A stretch of 29,927 nucleotides of DNA. Origin: an uncultured Lachnospiraceae bacterium (GTDB taxonomy: Bacteria; Bacillota_A; Clostridia; Lachnospirales; Lachnospiraceae). The position numbers and the translations under genes are program-made. The stretch lies in contig CANOBT010000063.1 of assembly GCA_947564305.1 (NCBI GenBank), positions 1 through 29,927 on the forward strand. The letters are read 5' to 3'. The notes below the pieces were generated by a model. It saw only the letters and a program-made list of their open reading frames with translations. It was not told the origin of the DNA and ran no database searches. Below are positions 1 through 7,617 of this stretch, piece after piece. Numbering within the stretch: position 1 is the stretch's first letter; each line of letters starts with the position of its first letter.

Positions 1-209
1 GGTCATTTCTATACTATGTGCCTTATGTGACACTGGCGGTCATGACATTTCCCGCCATCATCGCCGCACCGCAGGTTCCCCTTGCAGGAATTCTTGCACT
101 TATTGCAGGGATTCTTGCATCATGGAAAGGGATGAACATGCTGGGGATTGCCGCGCTCTGCTGCGCGGTAGTGTTTGTGTGCGAGGCAATCGCGCCTTTC
201 CTGATATAA
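1..209 (+). CDS. AzlD-like branched-chain amino acid transport protein, 3' end only
   Basis: The frame is open from the window edge to a TAA at 207-209, so this is the C-terminal part of a longer gene. About 69 residues are visible. They form hydrophobic segments with the pattern YYVPYVTLAVMTFPAI, then a second and third membrane stretch, as in the C-terminal half of AzlD-family proteins. In that family AzlD is the small partner of AzlC in branched-chain amino acid export. An azlC gene would be expected just upstream, outside the window. The apparent GTG at 18 is internal to the frame and is not the real start. The gene converges on the ATPase gene that ends at 220, with only 10 bp between them and no clear terminator hairpin. 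The family call is from sequence pattern only. Confidence 0.7.
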   Translation, partial: SFLYYVPYVTLAVMTFPAIIAAPQVPLAGILALIAGILASWKGMNMLGIAALCCAVVFVCEAIAPFLI

Positions 210-219
210 TTTACGTTTT

Positions 220-1821
220 TCAAACTACCACCTCCACAATCGTCTTGCCGTCAATCTGCAGTTCTTTTACCCCTGTCTCCTTTTTCTTGTTGAAATTGAA
301 ACTCAGCAAATACCCTCTCTGGGCATGGTACGCCTCCATATAATCAGCAAGCTGCCTTTCCCCCCGCTTATTATATTCGTTGCCTCTCCAGATTTTGATT
401 TCTACAATATATTGGTTTCCGTTATAGTCAACAATCACATCTGTACGCCCGCGGTCACGCGTTCGCGACTCAATATAATAATTACCCGCTCCGTTAATAA
501 TCGGCTTTAAATACAAGAGGAAAAACTTCCGTCCATTATCTTCAATGAATTTTTCATCCTCACGGCTGTATAAATCCTGCCAATACACCATGAATTTTCT
601 CAGTACCAAATCCATATCCAAGATTCCATTTCTCACAAACTGGTTCTTATCCATCTCACCTGCCGCAAAAATACGGCTGTTAACCTCTTCTTCTGAAAGA
701 AACAGATTATAAAGCCGGGTTTCAAATAACCGGTTAGCAATCATCATTGTTCCCTGCTCACTCTTGACAAAACCGAGCATAGCCGCCAAATCTATGACAG
801 GATTGTCGTGATTAAAAGATATCTTATCTCCCGAAAATAAAATCGCATACAGCATTTCCTTTAATTCCGGATATTCTGCCAGCTTATTCGCCAAAGTCTC
901 AAACAGCGTATTCTTCTCAGCCAAAATAAGCTTTACTGCCCCCAAAATCCCCTCTCTTGTCCACGCAAGAGATTTCTTAGGAAATCCGTCACTTCCCGCT
1001 ATCCTCTCATCCACAATCTGACAGAGACGCGATACGAGAAACGGATACCCCGAAGTATATTCATACAAAATTTCGGATATCTCTCTTACATCCATCCCGG
1101 TGTGATAATCCGCCTCATATTCCGCCAGCATCCCTGAGATATCTGATGCCGAAAAACTCATCTCTACATTAAAATCTGCTGCAATATTCCAAGGGCTGTT
1201 CACCTTATGCTCCTCATCTGTCCGAATTCTCCGCTTTAAATTTTTTACGTCATAGACACCTGCAAGAATCACCGACCAGAATGCAGGCGTAACATCCCTG
1301 TCAATATAATATGCTCTCAACTGTGCCAGAAAATCCAGAAACACCTGGTTATTCGCTGCACTGTCCACCTCGTCGATCATCAGTACAACCGGCTTTTCCG
1401 ATGCCCCGCAGATATCACTTAAATACTCAAACATCTCAAGCAATTCCAAACTGCCACTGCACTTTACAGCCGCATCCGAAAACGCCTGAACACATTCTTC
1501 CATCTGACTGCCGGCACTGCACTCATTTTTGCACAGAGCGCGCAAAAATAATCTGGAAAATGCAATGGAAAAAGTATTCTCATTCCGAAACTTAGTGTCG
1601 CCGATTTTCTGGAAGTCAAGGCTGACGACCAGATATCGGTCTTCTAAAACTTGTTTTAATGCCCGCAGCGTCGTTGTTTTCCCATATTGCCTGGCACGGT
1701 TTATGGTAAAATACTCTCCCATATCCACCAGGCAGGCAATCTCCCTAAGCCGCCCGCTGATATCAACCATATAATGAAACTGCGGCTTACAGTCAGCCGT
1801 CACGTTAAAAACCTTTCCCAT
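220..1821 (-). CDS. AAA-family ATPase with C-terminal PD-(D/E)XK nuclease-like domain
   Basis: This 533-residue protein has an N-terminal P-loop ATPase and a C-terminal nuclease-like fold. The P-loop is degenerate, NRARQYGKTT at residues 41-50, with the GKT kept but the usual first glycine absent. Walker B is VVLMIDEVD, with D150 and E151. Near the C terminus D461, E474 and K476 form a D...EIK pattern typical of the DUF1703 or PD-(D/E)XK tail on such ATPases. These proteins are common, often multicopy, and poorly understood in Clostridia and Bacteroidetes. Proposed roles in defence or mobile-element biology are unproven. The ATG has an AAAGGG ribosome binding site about 9 bases upstream, and a promoter-like pair lies at 1869-1897. 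No signal peptide or membrane segment is seen. The reading frame is intact. Confidence 0.8.
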   Translation of the reverse strand: MGKVFNVTADCKPQFHYMVDISGRLREIACLVDMGEYFTINRARQYGKTTTLRALKQVLEDRYLVVSLDFQKIGDTKFRNENTFSIAFSRLFLRALCKNECSAGSQMEECVQAFSDAAVKCSGSLELLEMFEYLSDICGASEKPVVLMIDEVDSAANNQVFLDFLAQLRAYYIDRDVTPAFWSVILAGVYDVKNLKRRIRTDEEHKVNSPWNIAADFNVEMSFSASDISGMLAEYEADYHTGMDVREISEILYEYTSGYPFLVSRLCQIVDERIAGSDGFPKKSLAWTREGILGAVKLILAEKNTLFETLANKLAEYPELKEMLYAILFSGDKISFNHDNPVIDLAAMLGFVKSEQGTMMIANRLFETRLYNLFLSEEEVNSRIFAAGEMDKNQFVRNGILDMDLVLRKFMVYWQDLYSREDEKFIEDNGRKFFLLYLKPIINGAGNYYIESRTRDRGRTDVIVDYNGNQYIVEIKIWRGNEYNKRGERQLADYMEAYHAQRGYLLSFNFNKKKETGVKELQIDGKTIVEVVV

Positions 1822-1868
1822 CGCATATACCCTTTCTGCTTATCTGCACGAACATTCTCTACAAATAT

Positions 1869-1897
1869 AATATAGCCGATTTTCAGGTGTTTGTACA
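1869..1897 (-). promoter_or_regulatory. Possible sigma-A promoter for the AAA ATPase gene
   Basis: On the minus strand TGTACA (1892-1897) is followed by a 17-bp spacer and TATATT (1869-1874). The -10 matches the consensus at 5 of 6 positions and the -35 at 4 of 6. It lies about 48 bases upstream of the ATPase ATG. The site overlaps the 3' end of the restored upstream reading frame. Inferred from sequence alone. Confidence 0.4.
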
Positions 1898-2903
1898 TCG
1901 ATTCATAACAATCTCACACAGATTCTCTATCATATCTTCATACTCCTCACAGTACCCGTAAAGCATCTCTACCACATACTCTCGGAAACCTCTTCAGAAA
2001 ATCCTGCTCCTTTTTCACGCTCCGTATAAACTCATAGACCGCATCAATCCCCGTGTACCCCGAGATATCTTTTAAAATCGGATAATCCAGCGTCAGAATC
2101 GTATCCTGAGGATGAAAGCGCACATCATACCATTTAAAAAATTCCGGCAGCCCCTTTACAACAGTATCGTAAAGGCAGCGGTTCCCGTAACTGTCAAACT
2201 CCGGCAGGAGCTGATTATACATCTTAAGCGCCTCCTTCACCTTTTCCTCCACAGCCTTAACGCCGTTTTCATACATTTGCCGCGCGGGCATCTTCTCCTT
2301 CGACGCCACCGCATTTTCCTCCGCTTGCACTGCCTCCCGGATGCAGTACAATACAGCCCCCATCAACTGCTGCGCCTTCTCATAAGTCACAGATGTATCC
2401 TCATACCCATTATACTGGTTCGCCAGCTCTCCCACAATCGGCACCAGCTCCTCCATACGATACCCGAAAGGGCATGAGCTCCGCTCGCCTGTCTCATATC
2501 CCCCATATCCTCCCGAACTTCTGTATCCGTCATAGCCAGCCCGGATTGCCTGGGCGAAATTGGCAAGACATGTACTTTCCAGATATTCCAGATCCCCAAA
2601 GCAGATATCCTCAAACTGCTCCTTCATAAAATGCAGAAGTTCATCATCCGTAATCTCGTCCTGCATCTCATTTTTAAACATGTAAAAGATATCCTGCAGC
2701 CTGACAACTGTATCCACATAGTTTTCCTGGCGAATATACCGGGAATCGCAGAACTCATAAATAATCTTCGGCACAATCCCGCCGCCGAACCCTACCCTCT
2801 CCTTCTCCCGCAGAGACACCTTTCGCTCCTCAAGAATCAATGCGGCATCCTGCTCACTTAAGATAAGCCCGTAAAACCATCCAGTCCTTGTCCATGTACA
2901 CAT
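1883..2903 (-). pseudogene. Frameshifted DUF6323-like/DUF6179-like hypothetical protein
   Basis: The open frame runs from ATG 2903 to a TGA at 1947 (318 residues). The next frame then continues naturally to a TGA at 1883 and encodes a plausible family-like tail, FPEYVVEMLYGYCEEYEDM and onward. One extra base near 1982 explains the break; removing it gives 339 residues. Residues 1-130 (YGLILSEQDA, EFCDSRYI, FKNEMQDEITDDELL) resemble DUF6323. The rest (TSVTYEKAQQLM, LPEFFKWYD, LTLDYPIL, GIDAVYEFI) resembles DUF6179. I recall these as separate neighbouring genes in Clostridia, so this looks like a fusion, perhaps with a truncated N terminus. Start 2903 is chosen over the longer GTG frame at 3023 because a GGGAGGG site lies about 5 bases upstream and the promoter at 2933-2961 would exclude the longer frame. 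The function is unknown. Confidence 0.6.
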
Positions 2904-2932
2904 GCATCCCTCCCTGATATTTTTGGAAACTG

Positions 2933-2961
2933 ATTGTACCATCCGGCGGGAGGCATTACAA
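2933..2961 (-). promoter_or_regulatory. Sigma-A-type promoter for the DUF6323/DUF6179-like gene
   Basis: The minus strand reads TTGTAA (2956-2961), a 17-bp spacer, then TACAAT (2933-2938). Both hexamers are close to consensus. Transcription would start around 2926, leaving a leader of about 20 bases with the GGGAGGG site before ATG 2903. Confidence 0.6.
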
Positions 2962-3021
2962 GCCTTGAATTTCGGCATTTTTCTGGTATTATAAAGATAG
3001 TAAGAGCTTGATAACAAAATC

Positions 3022-3147
3022 ACATTTTATTACTCCTCGTTTTATTTCATTCAGATACTTATTGGCTATGGGAATTAGTTCCTCCATTCTTTTTCAAATC
3101 CCATCATATGCCTGAGATTAATCGTTACATCCTTTTGTTTACTTATT
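3022..3147 (-). pseudogene. Relic of the 3' end of a DUF4869-like gene (decayed second copy)
   Basis: This stretch aligns with 7048-7219, the 3' end of the intact DUF4869-like gene together with the short gap and start codon of the ATPase gene after it. The first part (3022-3086 against 7048-7111) is nearly identical. About 49 bp corresponding to 7112-7160 are deleted. The match then resumes at 3087 and runs to about 3147. The equivalent of the ATPase start codon has changed from ATG to GTG. No open frame remains, so this is a leftover of a second copy of the two-gene module, most of which has been lost or replaced. Confidence 0.75.
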
Positions 3148-3152
3148 ATAAA

Positions 3153-3194
3153 AGCTGTAAGGTAAAATGCTAATTTTCATTCTACCCTACAGCT
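3153..3194 (-). terminator. Stem-loop terminator after the PD-(D/E)XK transposase-family gene
   Basis: The arms at 3153-3164 and 3183-3194 pair over 12 positions with one mismatch or wobble, around an 18-base loop. On the minus strand the stem is followed by TTTTAT. It lies 13 bases beyond the stop codon at 3207. Confidence 0.6.
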
Positions 3195-3206
3195 CAGCGT
3201 AAATAA

Positions 3207-4232
3207 CTATGCCCCTTTTAATTGCTTTTCCAACTCTGCAATCCGGGCAAGCGCATCCTGATAGCCATTCCTGGTCTGTTCAAGCTCCTTCGCAAACTCC
3301 TGCCTCTGCTCCTCCATTTCCCGCTCTTTCTGATTCAGCTCTTCCTGCATCTCGTCGATCATCAGCTGCACCGTATTCCTATCCAGTTCCCGCAATTCCT
3401 CTGAAAACATATCCATCACCCCTTCAACATTCCGACAGATGTCATAAATCTGTCCATACATAGCTTTAAAGTCCGGATATCTCTCTATGATGGATATGAC
3501 GGCATCCGGCTCATCCATACACAGAAAAGACAGCCACGCCTCCAGCCTGTTCTCTATCCTGTTATTTTTATTCTGCTGGATTTCCCGAAAGATGTCAAGA
3601 GAAATAAAAATATATTTCTGCAGAAGGTCTATCTCAATCCCCGTATTGGATTCTTGCTCAAAATAGTGGAGGTATGTATCCACATATCGGCAAAACTCCG
3701 ACGGACTCTGTTCAAATAATACAATCGTATAAACCGGCTTGATATCTCTGTAGGCGAACTTTTCCTTCCTTTTGCTGCGGACTCTCTTGTACTGCCGTAG
3801 CAAAAGGTCGGCAGAATAACATGCGCTGCGCTCCCCCGGGAACTTATAACCTATCTTCTGGATTTCCAGGTTCGCGATGCTGCCGTCCTTTAACTGAACC
3901 ACCATATCCATGATGACCAGTGAGGTTTCATCCGCAATCCTCGTACTGTCGTTAGGCAGCACCTCAACAATATGCACCTCCTGCCCAAGGAGCAGCGACA
4001 AAAGCTCGTCCACCCGCTCCGGGTTATACTCTGGGTTTAAAACTTCCTTGCTGACAAAATCATACATTGTCTTTACGCCCCGGACTCCGGTACAGAAATC
4101 AAGAAATTCCTGCCTCCGTTCCTCTGTCCAGTGGTAAAACATGTCCTTCGCGCGCTCACTGTCCTCAATAATTTCAATAATCTCTCCCCTTGTCCGTATC
4201 ATAGGGAAATACATCTGCAATTTGTTCTTCAT
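3207..4232 (-). CDS. PD-(D/E)XK nuclease family transposase (Rpn/PDDEXK_2 type)
   Basis: The protein has 341 residues from ATG 4232. A GTG six bases upstream is also possible, but it sits only about 4 bases from the AGGAG site. The core catalytic pattern is visible: D109 in IMDMVVQL, then NLEIQK with E123 and Q125, then a conserved RSACYSADLLLRQY segment. This matches the PDDEXK_2 group, whose studied members (E. coli RpnA type) are DNA endonucleases linked to recombination. This subgroup is abundant and multicopy in Lachnospiraceae. Residues from about 285 to the end form a Glu/Gln/Lys-rich coiled coil, a common tail in the family. The gene stands alone with its own terminator. No terminal inverted repeats are seen around it, so it is not shown to be mobile. 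The frame is intact. Confidence 0.85.
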   Translation of the reverse strand: MKNKLQMYFPMIRTRGEIIEIIEDSERAKDMFYHWTEERRQEFLDFCTGVRGVKTMYDFVSKEVLNPEYNPERVDELLSLLLGQEVHIVEVLPNDSTRIADETSLVIMDMVVQLKDGSIANLEIQKIGYKFPGERSACYSADLLLRQYKRVRSKRKEKFAYRDIKPVYTIVLFEQSPSEFCRYVDTYLHYFEQESNTGIEIDLLQKYIFISLDIFREIQQNKNNRIENRLEAWLSFLCMDEPDAVISIIERYPDFKAMYGQIYDICRNVEGVMDMFSEELRELDRNTVQLMIDEMQEELNQKEREMEEQRQEFAKELEQTRNGYQDALARIAELEKQLKGA

Positions 4233-4479
4233 AAGCACAAAGCTCCTCTCTGTAATATTGTAAAAAATTCATGGAATCAGGCATTGATACCCTCGGTGGA
4301 CGAAAGGCAATTTCTAAAGGTCAGAAATGATAGAACAGCATCCGCAAGAGCGGACATCTGCCGAAAGAATATTTAGAAATATAATGCTCTGGATTTCAGT
4401 GTAGCACAAGCCGTCCGATAACGCCACATTATATTTCTTAAAATTTTCCTAAGGTTTTTACTCCTCTCCGATAAATCCA

Positions 4480-4488
4480 TGCTACAAT
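4480..4488 (+). promoter_or_regulatory. Possible extended -10 promoter of the CapA-like gene
   Basis: TGC followed by TACAAT (4483-4488) forms an extended -10 element 32 bases before the ATG at 4520. No good -35 is seen 17 bp upstream. The 281-bp gap 4239-4519 otherwise shows no supported gene. Confidence 0.4.
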
Positions 4489-4519
4489 AATAATAGCTTA
4501 CTTTACACAGGAGGTTCCT

Positions 4520-6025
4520 ATGAACATACATGCAACAAAAAAGACTTTTTTATCCCTGCTGCTCATCCTCTCCCTCTGTGCAGACATCGCTATGACCGCT
4601 TACGCCGTTGAATATCCGGTGCAAAAAAGTATAGCGGCAGATGAGGACGGCAGCAACTCTGACAGCTCTGGCTCAGATGAGCCTCACTCCGGCAGCAGCG
4701 GTTCGGGTACTGACGATTCGCAGTCCGGCGGCAGTGATTCTTCCAAAGAGGATTCCTCAAATGGCAGCGATTCTTCCGATAAGGATTCCTCAAATGGCAG
4801 TAACTCAAACGCTGACGGCTCCCCCTCCGGCGACTCCTCTGACAACAAAGATTCACAGTCCGGCGGCTCCTCTGACAACAAAGATTCACAGACCGGCAGC
4901 TCCTCTGACAACAAGGATTCGCAGTCCGAAGGCTCCGGCAACAACGATTCGCAGTCCGAAAGCTCTGGCAGCAGTTCCTCCGACAGAAATCTGTCAGCAG
5001 AGGATACCCCCTCCGCTGACCTTCCCGCAAACGAGCCAGACAGCCTGTGCGCAGACGAGACGGATAATGACCTGACTCCTTCCGCCGCCGGGAGCGAGAC
5101 CACTTTCATCACCCTCAGCGCGGCAGGAGACTGTACCCTCGGCATAGACACCCGCTACAGTCATAACTTCAACAAATATTATAAGAAAAAGGGCGACAGC
5201 TATTTCTTCAAAAAAGTAAATCCCATTTTTTCACAGGACGACATCACAATCGTCAATTTTGAAGGAACACTTACCACCAGCAAAAAACGGACCCGAAAGA
5301 CATTTACTTTCAAAGGCCCGAAAAAATATGCGTCTATACTAAAAAAAGGTTCTGTGGAAGTGGTGAATCTCGCCAACAACCACTCAAAAGATTACGGCAG
5401 GACTTCCCTCACCGACACCCAGAACATCATGCGGAAAAATAGCATCGGTTATTGCCGCAATACGACGATAGACTATCAGACGGTAAACGGTGCCAAGATG
5501 GCGTTCCTGGGATTTAACGCACTGGAAAAAGTCACGAAAAACCAGATCAAGACCGGCATTGCACAGGCAAAGAAAAATAACGCCGAAATCATCGTCGTAA
5601 GTTTCCACTGGGGCGTGGAGCGCAAATATTATCCAAATGCAAAGCAGAAATCTCTCGGCCGCTACGCAATTAGCTGCGGCGCCTCCCTGGTTCTCGGACA
5701 TCACCCCCACGTCCTCCAGGGCATCGAAAAATACAAAGGCCGCTATATCGTATACAGCCTTGGAAATTTCTGTTTCGGCGGAAACAGCAACCCGAAGGAC
5801 AAGGACACCATGATCTTCCAGCAGACCTTTGCCGTAAAAGACGGGGAACTCCAGCCGGACAGCAATGCGAGCATCATCCCCTGCTCCCTGTCCTCGCACA
5901 GGAAGACCAATGACTTCCAGCCCCGCGTCCTGTCCGGGAAAGAGAAAAAACGGCTCATAAAGAAGATGAATAAATTAAGCAGGAAACTGAACGTGTCCAT
6001 AAGCTCAGATGGGAAATTAAATTAA
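4520..6025 (+). CDS. Secreted CapA family protein with Ser/Asp-rich linker
   Basis: The protein has 501 residues and starts after a perfect AGGAGG site (4509-4514). Residues 1-29 form a signal peptide (KK, a hydrophobic core, then AYA), so it should be exported. Residues 35-165 or so are a low-complexity Ser/Gly/Asp linker with a tandem repeat. From about residue 195 to 455 is a CapA domain (PF09587, metallophosphatase-like). Its motifs are AAGDCTLG, NFEGTLT, NLANNHSKDYG, HWGVE, GHHPHVLQ and YSLGNFCFGG. CapA proteins belong to poly-gamma-glutamate synthesis or export, but no capB, capC or pgs genes are present. This stand-alone secreted form may act on the cell envelope in another way. There is no LPXTG motif or C-terminal membrane anchor. 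The gene converges on the ATPase gene at 6074, with a hairpin between them. Confidence 0.85.
   Translation: MNIHATKKTFLSLLLILSLCADIAMTAYAVEYPVQKSIAADEDGSNSDSSGSDEPHSGSSGSGTDDSQSGGSDSSKEDSSNGSDSSDKDSSNGSNSNADGSPSGDSSDNKDSQSGGSSDNKDSQTGSSSDNKDSQSEGSGNNDSQSESSGSSSSDRNLSAEDTPSADLPANEPDSLCADETDNDLTPSAAGSETTFITLSAAGDCTLGIDTRYSHNFNKYYKKKGDSYFFKKVNPIFSQDDITIVNFEGTLTTSKKRTRKTFTFKGPKKYASILKKGSVEVVNLANNHSKDYGRTSLTDTQNIMRKNSIGYCRNTTIDYQTVNGAKMAFLGFNALEKVTKNQIKTGIAQAKKNNAEIIVVSFHWGVERKYYPNAKQKSLGRYAISCGASLVLGHHPHVLQGIEKYKGRYIVYSLGNFCFGGNSNPKDKDTMIFQQTFAVKDGELQPDSNASIIPCSLSSHRKTNDFQPRVLSGKEKKRLIKKMNKLSRKLNVSISSDGKLN
4826..4954 (+). repeat. 33-bp tandem repeat in the CapA linker
   Basis: Three full 33-bp units (4826-4858, 4859-4891, 4892-4924) are followed by a diverged 30-bp unit (4925-4954). 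They encode SDNKDSQ-type units. The period is a multiple of three, so changes in copy number would keep the reading frame and only change linker length. Confidence 0.8.
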
Positions 6026-6029
6026 CAGC

Positions 6030-6065
6030 GTACCGGACCATCCAGACTCCCGAATGGTCCGGTAC
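6030..6065. terminator. Hairpin between convergent genes
   Basis: GTACCGGACCAT (6030-6041) and its exact complement (6054-6065) form a 12-bp stem with a 12-base loop. It lies 4 bases after the CapA stop and 8 bases from the stop of the opposing ATPase gene, so it can serve both. Neither side has a strong T tract. Confidence 0.6.
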
Positions 6066-6073
6066 ATCTCAAT

Positions 6074-7048
6074 CTAATCCCATATGATTAATTTCATAAA
6101 CTTTTTCATACCATTTAATACCTTTGCAGATAAATATACAATTGGTAATTTTCTTTTTGAATAGCTCCAAATATAATCTCCTTTTGTTTTGTCTATCAAT
6201 AGCCTTGTGTAATATTGCTCCCAGCTTGTGTAATCTCTGCTGTCAATATAATTTTCCGGTTCTTGAAGATACCGTTTTGCGCTGATATTTGGTATTACAT
6301 CTGCTGAAAGCAACATCCATTCAAATGATTCGGGAGCATAAAGTATAACATTCTTTTTTGCAGACAAATATTCACTCATATCCTTCATTTCCGAGCCAAA
6401 TGCTGCCCCATCAACTATAACCAATGTTTTTCCGGTCGTCTCTTTATTATTCATCAAACATTTTATAATACCAGATTTCCCTTTTGCTGAAATGCATTTT
6501 ATATTTTTCTTGTCCGATAATTCAAAGAAAAATTCATATCCGGAATTGGAATCCTCTGTGATTACCATTGATGGAGCAATATAATCCTTCTCTGATATTT
6601 CTCCATACAAATGGTATATTTCATTGTATTTTTTCTTCGTCTCATGAAATTTTCCGGATTTACGGAAACCATATATTTCATTAATACTGTAAGGTAACAT
6701 CGAAAGCTTTTCTCGTGTAGCAAGGACAAAATAATTATCTGATTTCTGCAAAAGCTCGGCAAATCTCTTAGATGTTAAGAATCGGTTACCTTCATCAATA
6801 AATATAATACTTTTTGACATATTTTCTAACTGATATTCCCAATCTTCATTATCCAGAACCCTGCAATCACAATCACAGAAAAGCGAAACTCCACTATCAA
6901 ATCCATATCTTCGATTCTCACGAATCAAATCAATCAAGACCGTTTTTCCAGACCCGCTATCTCCCGTAAAAATTGTAATATTCCTCTTTATTACAAAATC
7001 ATATTTTATTTTTTTAGTTTCAACGATTACCCTGTGAGCGCCTTTCAT
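6074..7048 (-). CDS. P-loop ATP-binding protein paired with the DUF4869-like gene
   Basis: The protein has 324 residues. A canonical Walker A motif, GDSGSGKT, is at residues 29-36 and a Walker B motif, IIFIDE, at 81-86. The segment FVLATREKL after it resembles a sensor strand. The rest has no motif I recognise and no membrane segment or nuclease motif is visible. The start lies 6 bases after the DUF4869-like stop, so the two are probably translated together, with the ATPase second. I recall this pair recurring in Clostridia, where the ATPase is sometimes given the misleading name 'translation initiation factor 2'; no IF2 domain is present. The gene is visibly more AT-rich than the CapA gene on one side and the AraC region on the other, which suggests transfer. 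The function is unknown. Confidence 0.7.
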   Translation of the reverse strand: MKGAHRVIVETKKIKYDFVIKRNITIFTGDSGSGKTVLIDLIRENRRYGFDSGVSLFCDCDCRVLDNEDWEYQLENMSKSIIFIDEGNRFLTSKRFAELLQKSDNYFVLATREKLSMLPYSINEIYGFRKSGKFHETKKKYNEIYHLYGEISEKDYIAPSMVITEDSNSGYEFFFELSDKKNIKCISAKGKSGIIKCLMNNKETTGKTLVIVDGAAFGSEMKDMSEYLSAKKNVILYAPESFEWMLLSADVIPNISAKRYLQEPENYIDSRDYTSWEQYYTRLLIDKTKGDYIWSYSKRKLPIVYLSAKVLNGMKKFMKLIIWD

Positions 7049-7054
7049 ATTTCA

Positions 7055-7513
7055 TTACTCCTGTTTCATTTCATTCAGATACTTATTGGCTATGGGAATC
7101 AGTTCCTCCATAGAATGTACCATTTCTCCGCTGTTTTTTACTTCTATTTCAAACTTCGTATCTTTTCCAAATCCCATCATATGCCTGAGATTGATCGTTA
7201 TATCTTTTTGCTTACCTATTTCCAATATCCATTTTGCACAGTTATCTCCACAAGTAGATGCGTTAAATATCCTTTCCGGCTCATTAAGCATCAACAGCAG
7301 TGTCTTGACGCCGCCTGACAAACGTTCTGGCGGAATCTGACCAAGTACAGGGCTATCTATACATTCTCCCCCCAAAACTTCCGATTCATCAACATCTCTG
7401 ATCATTTCTTTAGCCAAATTGTCCTCAATCCATTCCGGTTCATAAGTATTTTTAAAATATACGTTCGTGTTGTATATGCTGTTTTCAACGTCTCCATAAA
7501 TAATACTAAGCAT
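7055..7513 (-). CDS. DUF4869-like hypothetical protein
   Basis: This 152-residue protein starts with MLSIIYGDVENSIYNT, followed by VYFKNTYEPEWI, and contains LSGGVKTLLLMLNEPERIFNAS and CGDNCAKWIL. This matches my memory of DUF4869, a family found mainly in Clostridia with no known function. The segment LSGGVKTLLLML looks like an ABC signature motif followed by a helix, but there is no P-loop here; that is in the next gene. The ATG has a GGAGGG site 5 bases upstream. It is the first gene of a two-gene unit. A TTGACA lies 31 bases before the ATG, without a properly spaced -10. A decayed copy of its 3' end lies at 3022-3147. It may supply the substrate-specific part of an ATPase complex, which is inference only. 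Confidence 0.65.
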   Translation of the reverse strand: MLSIIYGDVENSIYNTNVYFKNTYEPEWIEDNLAKEMIRDVDESEVLGGECIDSPVLGQIPPERLSGGVKTLLLMLNEPERIFNASTCGDNCAKWILEIGKQKDITINLRHMMGFGKDTKFEIEVKNSGEMVHSMEELIPIANKYLNEMKQE

Positions 7514-7617
7514 ATTATCCCTCCATAACTATGTCCAATGTCAAACTATCCTGCTCTTTATTATTTTACTTCTTCTCCCTCAAGATGTACAGTCCTTCGA
7601 AACATTCCCCGCAAAAA

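Noticed and set aside
2903..3023. Longer N terminus (40 residues more) for the gene at 1947-2903
   Set aside because: A near-consensus promoter at 2933-2961 and a GGGAGGG site just before ATG 2903 fall inside it, and the extension reads like random sequence and runs into the relic repeat.
4239..4519. Possible gene fragment in the gap before the CapA-like gene
   Set aside because: Short frames here have no ribosome binding site and no similarity I can recognise; only a possible promoter is supported.
4590..5151. Opposite-strand and shifted frames in the CapA linker (Arg/Cys-rich and Glu/Ser/Leu-rich proteins)
   Set aside because: They are products of the repetitive linker DNA read in other frames, with no ribosome binding site and low-complexity sequence.
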